A stretch of DNA of 64,000 nt, from contig CAZPQK010000008.1 of the NCBI GenBank assembly GCA_964588695.1, positions 62,001 through 126,000 on the forward strand. Direction: 5' to 3'. Below the pieces are notes generated by a model that saw only the letters and a list, made by a program, of their open reading frames with translations, had not been told where the DNA came from and searched no databases. This stretch comes from CAZPQK01 sp964588695 (GTDB lineage Bacteria > Krumholzibacteriota > Krumholzibacteriia > WVZY01 > JAKEHA01). The translations under genes were made by a program, and so were the position numbers. Each line of letters starts with the position of its first letter. Within the stretch, counting starts at the first letter, position 1. Shown piece after piece: positions 34,579 through 43,167 of this stretch.

Positions 34579-35028
34579 CTACTCAACGGTTCCACGCGGG
34601 CGAATGGGTCCAACCCGGTCGACTAGCGTCCGCAAGCGGCCAACCACCGTTTTGAACACGCCTTGAGTAATTTCGGTGTGGTCCGACAACAACTCCATAA
34701 ACTCGTCGCGGTCAATCCGCAGCAACCTGGCATCCTCTAGAATCGTGGCTGAAGTCACCCGTGGTTCGTTGTTAAAAATCGCCCACGTCCCAAACTCCTC
34801 TCCCTTACGGGCAACCAGGATTTCTTCGTCACCCCGGTGCAACCGAACGCTTCCTTCCAACACCAGGTACATAGCGTCGGGCGCGTCGTTTTCGGCGTAG
34901 ATGCGGTCGTTGGCCAGATAGGTCACCTCCTCCGCAATGGCGGCGACATAACCTAGCTGCTCAGTTGGGACCTCGGCAAACACGTCGAAGTTTTGCAGAA
35001 AGATAACTTTTTCCAATATCGAGTACAC
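34579..35028 (-). CDS. Stand-alone cyclic-nucleotide-binding domain protein
   Basis: The 149-residue protein is one CNB domain. It has FAEVPTEQLGYVA, the glycine-rich turn and phosphate-cassette region EEFGTWAIFNNEPRVTSATILED (about 81-103), and RIDRDEFMELL. The arginine of the phosphate-binding cassette appears as R95. There is no helix-turn-helix, unlike CRP/FNR, so it is not a DNA-binding regulator. The GTG start at 35028 is five bases after GAAAGGGA and 16 bp after the transporter stop. In some other bacteria a CNB domain is fused to a Tlc-like transporter with HEAT repeats. Here it is a separate gene next to that transporter. Confidence 0.88.
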   Translation of the reverse strand: MYSILEKVIFLQNFDVFAEVPTEQLGYVAAIAEEVTYLANDRIYAENDAPDAMYLVLEGSVRLHRGDEEILVARKGEEFGTWAIFNNEPRVTSATILEDARLLRIDRDEFMELLSDHTEITQGVFKTVVGRLRTLVDRVGPIRPRGTVE

Positions 35029-35044
35029 TGTGTCCCTTTCTCAA

Positions 35045-37783
35045 CTACGCAGCGCGCGTTAGTCGATATGCGGTTTCCGCAACCAACGGATCGGGGTCAT
35101 CGACCGCTGCCGCGACCGCCTCTTTCAGCGCCGACGACTGCGAACTGCCCGCGCTAAAAACAGCGCATGCGCGCAGCCAGCTGTCAGCACCGCGGATGAG
35201 CGCGAGCAATGCGTCGTCGCGAGTCTTAATGTCCAGACCAAACAAATCGCGGCCACGTTGTAACAGGATGTCTTCCGACACCTCGTCGACGATCGGCAGC
35301 AGGTACCGCTTTTCGCTACCCACCACATTGTCCAAGAACTCAATTGCCGAAGCATGGCGGTTCTTTTCGTCGCTAGTGAACCCAAGATAAGCGTTGTAAA
35401 TATCCTTTGCCGAATAGTTAAGCCCTAGCAGGCGAAAAATACGTTCCAGGTTGTTGTCCAGGCGCTCGTCCAACGCGCGCATCAACAGTTTGTCGGCGTC
35501 ACTACGGTCGTCGCCGCGTTGCAGCGCCGCAATCTGTCGGGCTTCAAAATACGTGCGGGTTTCGGCGATGAATGCATCGTTGACCGGCTGTGTTGGAATC
35601 TTAAGATCGGGGTTACGCTCGCGCAGTTTATTAAGGGCCTTAATAATTCTAAACCGAAGCGATGCGTCGGCCTCGCCCAAGTGATCGACCAGCGTATTCA
35701 CCGTGGTTTGCGCCGGAATACGACTTAGTACAGCGGGCAAGTAACGACGCACGGTTACCGGCACCGATTGATCGGACATGTAGTCGGCCACCGTCCCCAC
35801 CACCCCGGGTCCGTAGGCGACCAGCCCATCACGAGCATACCGCCGCAAACGTGCCGATCCCACGCGATCCAATAGCGTCGTCACCGCGCGCCGCTGGTGG
35901 GACTCGCCCAGCGCCACCAGTGCAGCTCCGGCAACAGCGACGTCGCGACCAGCGCTAAGTTCAATCAGCCGGTCAATACTCGCAACGTCGGCGATAGCCC
36001 CCAACGCCTTTACGATTTCCACGCGCTCTTCGGTCCCATCTGCCCGGCTCAATAGGTCATTGGCTACGGTTGCATTCGCCAGCGCTCGCAACTCGGTGTT
36101 CGCAGCGTCGGCGACGGCGCGAAGTGCGGCGGCGGCCGTCGCTGGGTGCGGCGCGGCAATGAGTTCTTTGGCCCGAGTCACCGAATCGTCGGCTTCTATC
36201 GCTACCTGCGCAGCCAGGTGGCGGACGCGCGCATCTTCGTCGGCTAGCAGCGACTCTAACGCGTCGCCAGCGTCCGCACGCAATCGACGTAGATTTTCCA
36301 GTGCCCCAGCGCGAACGTCGGCTGACTCGTGCGCCAGCAAGGGTCGAATGTCGTCGGCAAGTTCGGGCGCGTCGGACGAGCCCAGCATCCCCAGTGCATA
36401 AACAACTTCGCGCTCGCTAGTGCTCCGCAGTGACGCACGAAGCATGTTCACGGTTGCCGGATCGTTGACGTTAAACGACACACTCGCCAGGTCGATTTCG
36501 CGGCGCGACAAGGCGCTGCGAAAAGCATTCACGTACTCGCGCCGAATCATGAACACCAACCACAACCAAAACACCAGGAGCACAATCACAACCACGCTAA
36601 GCTCGCGCGGCCCCATCGCGAATACCGTTGTGAGGAGTAGCAAAACCGCTCCGGCCAGGCCCCGAAACCAACGGTCGACAAACATGTCGATAAAGACTTT
36701 CGTACGTTTCTTAATCTCCAGCGGCACCGGCAAGAACAGCAACTCTCGTCCGGTTTTGTCCAAGGAGTACTTGAAGGCACCGTCAGCACCGCGCAACAAA
36801 ATCGCCGTCAACAAACCCGGGAAAATAAAAAACGAGACCGAGCCAAACAAGAGGCTGATAGGTAAGAACGATACAATCCCAACGACGCCCAACACTCGCA
36901 GGAAGCGGTAAGTAAAAACAATCTGTAGTACCAGCGACACCAAACTTAGCCGACCATAAAACGTTCCCAGGAACCCAGTCAGATCTTCTTTGGCGGGGTA
37001 GGCTTCGACGGAAATGTACTTAAACTGGTAGTCGACGAACGAAGCGGTCGCCATGGTGGTGGCAATAATTCCCACCAGATACAAGAGGTGGCGGGACTTT
37101 CGGATCATCCCGAACATGGCCAGAAAACTCTCACTGGCCGCCGCGATGGGCTTGCTGGTCACGGCACTGGCAGGTGCGCTGGACGTGCTGGCGCGCCAGG
37201 CCGCGCCCGCGAGGACGATGACAACCACAAGAAACGCCATGCAAAAATAAAGCAAATCTTCGGTGGCGATGTTGAACGTCTTGACCAGAAAGTTAGTGAC
37301 CTCCCCGCCAGTCATCGCTCCTAAAATTCCACCCAGGTTGAGAAGCGAGAAGATACGCTTTCCTTGAGCCGAATCGTATACTGCGTTAGCGAACAGCCAG
37401 TATTGCGACGCTGTCAACGCACCGTAAATACTTACCCATACGTAGAACAGGTAGAACACCCACGATCCGTCCAGGGTGAGCAGGTAGCGAAGTATCGCCA
37501 GGTTTGCCACCAGAATGCCCGTCGTCACGTAAACCAGTGTCGTCAGCCGTAGCGTTTTACTGGCGCGGGCGTAGATCGTTGTGATCGGAGCTATGATCAG
37601 CGCGGTCAGGATGAACACCAGCGGGAGTTGGTTTGACCCCAGCTTGACCAGAAACAAACTGTCGCGTGCCGGTTTAAGCAGGTAGTAGGTCACCAGCACC
37701 ACGTAGTAGTACGAGAACATCAGGACCGTTAAAAGCCCTTCGCCCTTGCGAATATCAACAAACGATAGAAAGAACTTCTTCAC
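35045..37783 (-). CDS. Tlc/NTT-type nucleotide-transporter homologue with C-terminal HEAT repeats
   Basis: The 912-residue protein has about 11-12 membrane segments in residues 1-430. Signatures of the Tlc (ATP/ADP translocase) family are present: YYYVVLVTYYLLKPARDSLFL at 25-45, and later KYSLDKTGRELLFLPVPLEIKKRTKVFIDMFVDRW. Residues about 445-910 are HEAT-like helical repeats (VRAGALENLRRL, VRHLAAQVAIEA and others). Obligate intracellular bacteria use Tlc proteins to take host ATP. Free-living homologues like this one, with HEAT tails, have no established substrate. The start is GTG 37783, overlapping the metallophosphoesterase stop by one base (TAGTG), so translation is coupled. It is the second gene of the six-gene operon. 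Confidence 0.88.
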   Translation of the reverse strand: MKKFFLSFVDIRKGEGLLTVLMFSYYYVVLVTYYLLKPARDSLFLVKLGSNQLPLVFILTALIIAPITTIYARASKTLRLTTLVYVTTGILVANLAILRYLLTLDGSWVFYLFYVWVSIYGALTASQYWLFANAVYDSAQGKRIFSLLNLGGILGAMTGGEVTNFLVKTFNIATEDLLYFCMAFLVVVIVLAGAAWRASTSSAPASAVTSKPIAAASESFLAMFGMIRKSRHLLYLVGIIATTMATASFVDYQFKYISVEAYPAKEDLTGFLGTFYGRLSLVSLVLQIVFTYRFLRVLGVVGIVSFLPISLLFGSVSFFIFPGLLTAILLRGADGAFKYSLDKTGRELLFLPVPLEIKKRTKVFIDMFVDRWFRGLAGAVLLLLTTVFAMGPRELSVVVIVLLVFWLWLVFMIRREYVNAFRSALSRREIDLASVSFNVNDPATVNMLRASLRSTSEREVVYALGMLGSSDAPELADDIRPLLAHESADVRAGALENLRRLRADAGDALESLLADEDARVRHLAAQVAIEADDSVTRAKELIAAPHPATAAAALRAVADAANTELRALANATVANDLLSRADGTEERVEIVKALGAIADVASIDRLIELSAGRDVAVAGAALVALGESHQRRAVTTLLDRVGSARLRRYARDGLVAYGPGVVGTVADYMSDQSVPVTVRRYLPAVLSRIPAQTTVNTLVDHLGEADASLRFRIIKALNKLRERNPDLKIPTQPVNDAFIAETRTYFEARQIAALQRGDDRSDADKLLMRALDERLDNNLERIFRLLGLNYSAKDIYNAYLGFTSDEKNRHASAIEFLDNVVGSEKRYLLPIVDEVSEDILLQRGRDLFGLDIKTRDDALLALIRGADSWLRACAVFSAGSSQSSALKEAVAAAVDDPDPLVAETAYRLTRAA

Positions 37784-38997
37784 TAGTGTCCGGACTCTAG
37801 CTTGAGGGTTTCGATCGTAAAGGGACTGCCATTGTCGGGAATGGCGACGGTTTCCACTACCAACCTACCGGCCACCACACTCACCCGGGTAAAATGATGC
37901 GTCTGCGAAAACGCCTGAGTGGTGACGGAAAAGCCCGACGTTTGCAAGTCGTGCTGCCACCTGGCGACCTGTTCCTCTCCCGGCCGCTGGCGAATCGGCA
38001 CGCCCCCACCACTCGATACCACAACCTGCAATGAACGCCCCTCCTGATCGGTCACCAGATTGCGTTCGTAAAAATGTTCATGCCCTGCGAGTTGAACTTG
38101 CACATTGTAATCCATGAGCAATCGAATCAAACGTTGACGCTTCGCGCCCAGGTCGCGGCCGTAATCACGTCGCGACCAGTCACGATAATGTTTACCAAAC
38201 GAAATCAAAGGATGATGACAAGCGACTATCTTAAAGCGTTTGTCCGCCCGGCGAGCCAACTCGCGCTGTAACCACGACGGTTTGGACGGATCGTCGGAAA
38301 CAAACCACTCGGCAAACAACTCATCCTGGCGATCGTCAGCAATGTCCTGTTTCTGGTCGAGCAGGAGATTGCTGTCGAGCACAAAAATCGACACGTCGCG
38401 AAAGTCTATCACATAAAAGTCGGGGTATTGAAACACCGTCCGATAGTTACGTCGACCGTGGCCACCGGTGTCGTTGCTGCGCTCGTGGTTTCCAAGCACG
38501 GGCACAACTGGGATCAAATCCAACAGTGGTTCCTGGCCGCGATTCTCTCTAAGGTAGGTTTTCCAATCGTTGACCCGGCGCCCGTCGGTAAGGCAGATAT
38601 CTCCAAGGTGAAGCAGAAAGTCGGCCGGTCGCGCGTCCAGTTCGGCGACCAGCGCCTGGCGCATTTTTCTCCGCTCGCGACCACCATAGTCGGGCACATG
38701 TCGCAGAAAATTGACTCCGCCGACGAGCCCGTGCCCGATGTTCCATAGCTGAAAGAACGGAACGGCAAATGACTTTTTAGTTTTCCAGCGATCGGAGCGC
38801 AGCAGTTTCTCGTGGATGCGCCAGCCAGACTGAGTGTCGCCGACAACCAGAAACGAGGGGTTGTCGGTGCGCTCCTCCAGGCTTAGCCGGGCAATGCCTT
38901 GATACAACTCGGGCGACTCATCGGCAAGCAGTCCGACCCGGGCGCAGCCACCGATGGCGATCGTGGCAAGCAGTAGCAACGGCAGCAACTTGGGCAC
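37783..38997 (-). CDS. Metallophosphoesterase lipoprotein
   Basis: The protein is 404 residues from GTG 38997. Upstream in-frame codons lie inside the terminator hairpin at 39016-39049 and are rejected. A lipobox AIGGC places the lipidated Cys near residue 18. All calcineurin-type metal motifs are present: GDTQSG, HLGDIC, LGNHER, CHHPLIS and GHEHFYER, in that order, so it should be an active phosphoesterase on the periplasmic or outer face. The substrate is unknown and might be a nucleotide, given the transporter-like and CNB neighbours (inference). No clear ribosome site precedes the GTG. The stop codon overlaps the next gene's start. Confidence 0.85.
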   Translation of the reverse strand: MPKLLPLLLLATIAIGGCARVGLLADESPELYQGIARLSLEERTDNPSFLVVGDTQSGWRIHEKLLRSDRWKTKKSFAVPFFQLWNIGHGLVGGVNFLRHVPDYGGRERRKMRQALVAELDARPADFLLHLGDICLTDGRRVNDWKTYLRENRGQEPLLDLIPVVPVLGNHERSNDTGGHGRRNYRTVFQYPDFYVIDFRDVSIFVLDSNLLLDQKQDIADDRQDELFAEWFVSDDPSKPSWLQRELARRADKRFKIVACHHPLISFGKHYRDWSRRDYGRDLGAKRQRLIRLLMDYNVQVQLAGHEHFYERNLVTDQEGRSLQVVVSSGGGVPIRQRPGEEQVARWQHDLQTSGFSVTTQAFSQTHHFTRVSVVAGRLVVETVAIPDNGSPFTIETLKLESGH

Positions 38998-39015
38998 GTT
39001 TGTGTTGGGAGAAAG

Positions 39016-39049
39016 AAAAAGTGCGAGACACAACTGGTGTCTCGCACTC
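39016..39049 (-). terminator. Rho-independent terminator after the DUF4097-like gene
   Basis: On the minus strand a perfect 11-bp stem (39021-39031 with 39037-39047, extended by an A-T pair) has a 5-base loop and is followed by TTTTTCTTTCT. It lies about 31 bases after the DUF4097-like stop codon and directly before the metallophosphoesterase gene. Confidence 0.88.
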
Positions 39050-39074
39050 TAGTCAAAGTAACGACCGCCGTCAA
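39046..39074 (-). promoter_or_regulatory. Promoter of the six-gene operon, overlapping the terminator
   Basis: On the minus strand, TTGACG (39074-39069, 5 of 6) and TAGAGT (39051-39046, 4 of 6) are separated by 17 bases. The predicted start near 39039 falls inside the upstream arm of the terminator stem. RNA begun here could not form the hairpin and would escape termination. Confidence 0.5.
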
Positions 39075-39079
39075 TTCCC

Positions 39080-39673
39080 CTAGGGGCGCAGTTCCTCTTG
39101 TGCCGATCCGCTGTTGGTATTTGGGATCGAGTCGGCCTGGTCGTCGTCAACTTGCACATCCAAACTTTCGGCGTCTTCGCCTTCGATCGTAATCTTTCCG
39201 TTCTCGGTGTGCGCCGAAAACTTTGCGGACAGACTGGCCAGGTCGATGCTTCCTTCTTTGGTGCGGACATCGACGGCATAGTTTTCGGGAACCCAGATGG
39301 TGTACGTAATCCCAACGTCTTTGTGGTCGCCCTTACCTCGTAGCGCCAGAGTACCCGCTTGGGACCGCGCCTGGATGCTAAACCCGTCGAGAATGCGTTG
39401 CGCAACCGACAAACTCGGCGCCTTGGTCGTTTTGGTCACCACCACTTTAATGTGATTGCGATCCCAGGTGTTGAGTCGGATCGACCCCTTGGCGGTTCCA
39501 AGCTTGAATGTATGTGTGGGGATTGCGTCGAACGATACTTCGACCGACTCGACATAGCTGCGCCACTTTTCCATGTTGTCCGATGCCAGCGGGTGGTTAC
39601 CCATGGCATTTGCGACTCCGGAAAGACCGGTCACTACCAGTACGGCGATAATGATGGTAGCCAAACGGTTCAT
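39080..39673 (-). CDS. Secreted DUF4097-like protein
   Basis: The ATG at 39673 follows AAGGGGGA and opens a 197-residue protein with a signal peptide (about 1-23, ending ANA). The mature part resembles DUF4097/DUF2807-type beta-helical adhesin-like proteins: GSIRLNTWDRNHIKVVVTKTT, then a VDVRTKEGSIDLASLSAKFSAHTENGKI ladder and the closing ESLDVQVDDD. It is short for the family and its function is unknown. It has a consensus -10 element upstream and a strong terminator, so it is transcribed alone. Confidence 0.75.
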   Translation of the reverse strand: MNRLATIIIAVLVVTGLSGVANAMGNHPLASDNMEKWRSYVESVEVSFDAIPTHTFKLGTAKGSIRLNTWDRNHIKVVVTKTTKAPSLSVAQRILDGFSIQARSQAGTLALRGKGDHKDVGITYTIWVPENYAVDVRTKEGSIDLASLSAKFSAHTENGKITIEGEDAESLDVQVDDDQADSIPNTNSGSAQEELRP

Positions 39674-39718
39674 CAGTTCCCCCTTGAAACCGTCAGATCG
39701 TGAGGTACTTGTACGCTT

Positions 39719-39724
39719 ATTATA
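39719..39724 (-). promoter_or_regulatory. Consensus -10 element of the DUF4097-like gene
   Basis: A perfect TATAAT on the minus strand lies about 46 bases before the ATG at 39673. The -35 region is not recognisable, with only weak T-rich sequence at 17 bases. Confidence 0.4.
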
Positions 39725-39815
39725 GTAGACGATGCGAAATCTAGAAAGGTTTCCCAGCCCGACGGTTATTTTTGTTTTTCGGCGCTGTACTCGTAACATG
39801 CGCAGTGACAGCACT

Positions 39816-40577
39816 TTAGACGCGGTGGGATTGCAACGGCATCAGCAACGGAATCGCGCTGGGGTCGAAACTGGCGACATCCGCAGCGAGTTCCTCCTGC
39901 CTATTCAAAGGTATGTGCATAGCGAAAACCTGCCGGGCTCGTAAATGCCGCTCCATAAACGACTGTCCAAACGCGTAGGTGAGGAACCAGAACGGCAGAA
40001 ACGCCGCGTCGATTTCGTGATCCAGAATCCCGCCCGCGCGCAGCGCCCGCTCGTGAATAATACCATCGCCCAAATGGACGAATCGTTTGCCGCCCAACTT
40101 AACCATAAAGCCCAGGTGTTGAACGTCACCGTAGTTGACGGTTCCGTGACTCAAACGAAACGACGTCACCTCGGCCTCCCCAATCGACCGGACATCGGGG
40201 TGCCCTTCCTCCGGGTAAACTTCCATCACGCGATCTGATAGCAAATGAAATTCCGGGTACTCGGCCGCAAACAGTTCACGGGTCTGGGGACTGCTCAAGA
40301 ACAGGACGTTCTTGTTTGCCGCCATATGGGAGCCGACGGCTAGGGCGTTGAAGTGATCGGGATGAAAATGTGTCGCCAGCAACAACTGCACCCCGTCGAA
40401 CGGGGGTAGCGCACCTTCGAGCTGCGAAACCAACTCCGGTGGCGCCGCCGAGAACTCCGGAGCACCGTCCCCAAACAAAGCGTCGACGGCAACCTCGGCA
40501 CCGCCTCCGCGCACAATAACGCCTTCGTTACCAATGTAGGTAACCAGAATTTCGGTGCTGGTTTCTCGCAAGCTCAC
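39816..40577 (-). CDS. Metallo-beta-lactamase-fold hydrolase
   Basis: The 253-residue cytoplasmic protein has the MBL metal motif HFHPDH (in ATHFHPDHFNAL), a later SHGT, HLGDG and AMHIP histidines. It looks like the UlaG/YcjG-like branch of the superfamily. The GTG at 40577 overlaps the stop of the preceding gene in GTGA. I prefer this to the longer frame from 40619, which would run deep into the neighbour. The reaction is unknown. Tight coupling to the DJ-1-like secreted protein suggests a shared pathway or simply a shared operon. About 140 bp without coding separate its end from the DUF4097-like gene. Confidence 0.8.
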   Translation of the reverse strand: MSLRETSTEILVTYIGNEGVIVRGGGAEVAVDALFGDGAPEFSAAPPELVSQLEGALPPFDGVQLLLATHFHPDHFNALAVGSHMAANKNVLFLSSPQTRELFAAEYPEFHLLSDRVMEVYPEEGHPDVRSIGEAEVTSFRLSHGTVNYGDVQHLGFMVKLGGKRFVHLGDGIIHERALRAGGILDHEIDAAFLPFWFLTYAFGQSFMERHLRARQVFAMHIPLNRQEELAADVASFDPSAIPLLMPLQSHRV

Positions 40578-41266
40578 GGCTTGATCACCCGCGGAACGTT
40601 TTCGAGTTTCCACGGCCACACCAACCCCCGCGCTGACTTTTCCGCATGCTCGCGCGAGTAAATCTTTTCAACCAGATAAAACGCCGGCTCGTAACTCATT
40701 CCACCGCCAACCGAGGTGATAAACTTACCATCGACAACCAGGCGAACGTCGTCGCGCACATCAATTTGCGGAAACCTTTCGCGCAGCGCTTGCCGGTCGG
40801 ACGGAAACGTCGTCGCAACCCGCCCGTTCAACGCGCCGGTTGCGGCCAACGGAAACGCACCGTCACAAACCGTCACCACGTACTTTGCTGCGGCTACCGC
40901 GTCCGCAACGTACTTCATGTACGCCCGATTCTCCAGGTCCGACCCCATGCTGTTTTCCGAGCTCGGAATTATCAGAATGTCAGCTTCCGGGGCGTCGGCA
41001 AATCCAAAATGCGCGGAAATCTGCAGCCCTTCGAAACTGCGAAATGGCTCGCCGTCAGGCGTAACCACGAACGGTTCAATATAGTTTAGCGAATCCCGAA
41101 ACACCGTGTGCTGAATCACGTCATACGGCGCCATCAACTCGGAGTTATAAACGCCGTCGATACAAACGAACGCGCACTTAAGCACTCCGGGATGTTTCTG
41201 TGCTTCGACAGGACGAACCAACACAACGACAAACAAAAACAACAACAGTCTTCGCGCCATGCGCAT
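40574..41266 (-). CDS. Secreted DJ-1/PfpI-family protein
   Basis: The 230-residue protein has a clear signal peptide (about 1-22, ending VEA), unusual because most DJ-1/PfpI proteins are cytoplasmic. The fold is recognisable from CAFVCIDGVYNSELMAPYDV, ADILIIPSSE and the nucleophile-elbow motif VVTVCDGAFPLAATG, where the Cys is the catalytic-position residue. Members act as chaperones, glyoxalases, amidases or regulators. The likely N-terminal sensing role of AraC-type fusions (GATase-like) does not apply because no DNA-binding domain is present. AAAGGTG precedes the ATG at 41266. The stop overlaps the start of the MBL-fold gene. Confidence 0.8.
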   Translation of the reverse strand: MRMARRLLLFLFVVVLVRPVEAQKHPGVLKCAFVCIDGVYNSELMAPYDVIQHTVFRDSLNYIEPFVVTPDGEPFRSFEGLQISAHFGFADAPEADILIIPSSENSMGSDLENRAYMKYVADAVAAAKYVVTVCDGAFPLAATGALNGRVATTFPSDRQALRERFPQIDVRDDVRLVVDGKFITSVGGGMSYEPAFYLVEKIYSREHAEKSARGLVWPWKLENVPRVIKP

Positions 41267-41323
41267 CGGACACCTTTCTGGTTTGATCCTTTAACCGAAT
41301 ATCGGTACGACCGGTAAAGATTG

Positions 41324-42010
41324 CTAGCCAGGCTTGACTGCCGCGACTAACTGATGCGAACGCAAGCCCGGCACTCGTACCAAAATGTTATAGAGAGCAT
41401 CCAAAACGGGAGTGGGCCAGTTCCGTGCGACGTGCGGTAGGAACGTCAACCGTCGTGTACGCATACTGGTACCCGCAAACAGGTCGCGAGCTTCGCCGAC
41501 CGACACCGGCCGTACGCGGGGGTTGTGGGGGTTTTCGCGAACTGTATCGTAGAAAAGGATCACTCCCCCGGGGCGCACCACCCGCAACATTTCGGCAGCG
41601 ACGTCGCGACGAAGCGACTCGTCGAGAATCGAACTAAACACAGTGTAAGCGCTCACCACATCAAAGCTCGCGTCGGGCCACGGCATTCGCGATGCGCATC
41701 CACACGTGAGCGTTGCGTGCGGCACTCGCAGCCCAGCTTGTTCAACGGCATCGGCACGGACGTCGATTCCTGCCAGTCTGTCTGCGGACAGGCCCCACTG
41801 TTGATATTCGCACAGCATTTCTCCGGTACCGCATCCAACATCAAGCACGCGCGATGCGGTGAGTTCCGTTCCGACCGTGTCGCGAAGCAACTCCATGGTC
41901 ATACGGAATCGCTGCTGCAAACGCAACACGTGCGCGTGATCTTCGTGTGCGAAGTAAGTATCGGCCGGACGCTGACTCCGCGAACGGTGTGGCAGTCGGT
42001 CAATCGTCAT
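41324..42010 (-). CDS. SAM-dependent methyltransferase (class I)
   Basis: The 228-residue protein shows the class I methyltransferase motif VLDVGCGTGEML (about residues 56-67), with D88 (GIDVRADAV) as the SAM ribose-binding acidic residue and then motif MPWPDASFDVVSAYTVFSSI. It resembles the Methyltransf_11 group. The ATG at 42010 overlaps the upstream stop in ATGA, so it is coupled to the glycosyltransferase. Its substrate is unknown, and given its partners a glycan, lipid or peptide is plausible. I prefer this start over an ATG 15 bases upstream, which would overlap further. Confidence 0.85.
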   Translation of the reverse strand: MTIDRLPHRSRSQRPADTYFAHEDHAHVLRLQQRFRMTMELLRDTVGTELTASRVLDVGCGTGEMLCEYQQWGLSADRLAGIDVRADAVEQAGLRVPHATLTCGCASRMPWPDASFDVVSAYTVFSSILDESLRRDVAAEMLRVVRPGGVILFYDTVRENPHNPRVRPVSVGEARDLFAGTSMRTRRLTFLPHVARNWPTPVLDALYNILVRVPGLRSHQLVAAVKPG

Positions 42011-43167
42011 GCAATTTTTCCCCACAAATCATGGTACAGCCGCTCGTGATGATCGGCGATGATCGAAACTTCAAAATGTTGCAATGCGCGCACGCGTGCT
42101 TCGCGACCCAGGCGCAAGGCGAAATCGCGGTGTACCAGCAAGTGGTCGACAGCTCTTGCCAGCGCCTCGATGTCGCGCGGAGGAATCAACAAGCCGGTTT
42201 CCTCATCAACCACAACCTCCCTGCTCCCCACGTTGTCAGCACACACCGTGGGAAGCTCAAGCATCGCAGCCTCAACCAGAACCCGCGGAATACCCTCGCG
42301 ATAGTACGACGGAAACATCAACACGTCGGCGCATGCCAGAAGTTCCGGCACCGCAGAACATTCACCCAACCACACCGCATTACGACGCAGACTAGCCAAC
42401 TCGGCCGCGGTCAGGCAATCCGCGGCCTCTACGTCCAAACCACCAGCAACAACCAATTGCAGGCCGGGGTGTCTTTGCCGCAACGCCTCGGCGGCGCCGA
42501 CCGCGTCCATCACACCTTTCGACCGAATCAGCCGGCCCACAAATACAACTACCGGTGCGGTATCGGACAATCCAAACGAATCGCGAAGTTGCCGTCGGCG
42601 AACCGCGGTCACCGCGCGTGCGTTAAACCGCCGCGCACAAGCTCCCGACCCAAGTATCAGGTGGGTTTGGTGAGGCGCCACCACTTCGCGCTGACAAAAG
42701 TCGTCGCGATCGTCGGGGTTTTGAAACACAGTGACCTCGCTCAGGCACGCCGCCAGTCGGTGAAGTTGCTGGTAAACCGACCGTCGCCACCGGACTTGCC
42801 AGCTATCATACGTAAACAACCCGCCCAAACCTGGAAGCGTGCCTAAAACAACGGGAACGCCTTCCATGCGCGCGGCGAGGCGCCCGACAACCGCCGGCTT
42901 GGTGTCGAAGCAATGCACGATGTCTGGCTGCAATCGACGGATACCTGGCCGCAAAGCGCGGACGCTTTGCCAGTCGCGCCACAGACTAAAGTCGCGCGCA
43001 AGCGGATAACACTCGAACCCAAACCCCGCCGCCGTGACCTTTTCGCCGCGCTCCGAATCGCTACCCATCACCGACACGTCAAACGAACGAGCAAGCCGTT
43101 CCAACAACGGAACTCGCAAGTCGACGTCCGGACCGCCGATGACACAAAGTTTTAGTTTATTCGCCAC
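42007..43167 (-). CDS. Glycosyltransferase family 4 protein
   Basis: The 386-residue GT-B enzyme has an N-terminal Rossmann half (GGPDVDLRVPLLERLA, then the donor/acceptor region HCFDTKPAVVG) and the GT4 C-terminal signature, an EGIPRVLVE motif whose two Glu contact the nucleotide-sugar, and a preceding FVGRLIRSKG. It transfers a sugar, commonly in surface polysaccharide or glycolipid synthesis. The start GTG 43167 overlaps the preceding gene by 11 bases and the stop overlaps the methyltransferase start by 4, so the three genes form one coupled unit. Acceptor and sugar are unknown. Confidence 0.9.
   Translation of the reverse strand: MANKLKLCVIGGPDVDLRVPLLERLARSFDVSVMGSDSERGEKVTAAGFGFECYPLARDFSLWRDWQSVRALRPGIRRLQPDIVHCFDTKPAVVGRLAARMEGVPVVLGTLPGLGGLFTYDSWQVRWRRSVYQQLHRLAACLSEVTVFQNPDDRDDFCQREVVAPHQTHLILGSGACARRFNARAVTAVRRRQLRDSFGLSDTAPVVVFVGRLIRSKGVMDAVGAAEALRQRHPGLQLVVAGGLDVEAADCLTAAELASLRRNAVWLGECSAVPELLACADVLMFPSYYREGIPRVLVEAAMLELPTVCADNVGSREVVVDEETGLLIPPRDIEALARAVDHLLVHRDFALRLGREARVRALQHFEVSIIADHHERLYHDLWGKIA

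Noticed and set aside
38998..39033. Longer start of the metallophosphoesterase at 39033
   Set aside because: The codons lie in the terminator hairpin and its T tract, the start codon would be TTG, and the lipobox is better placed from GTG 38997.
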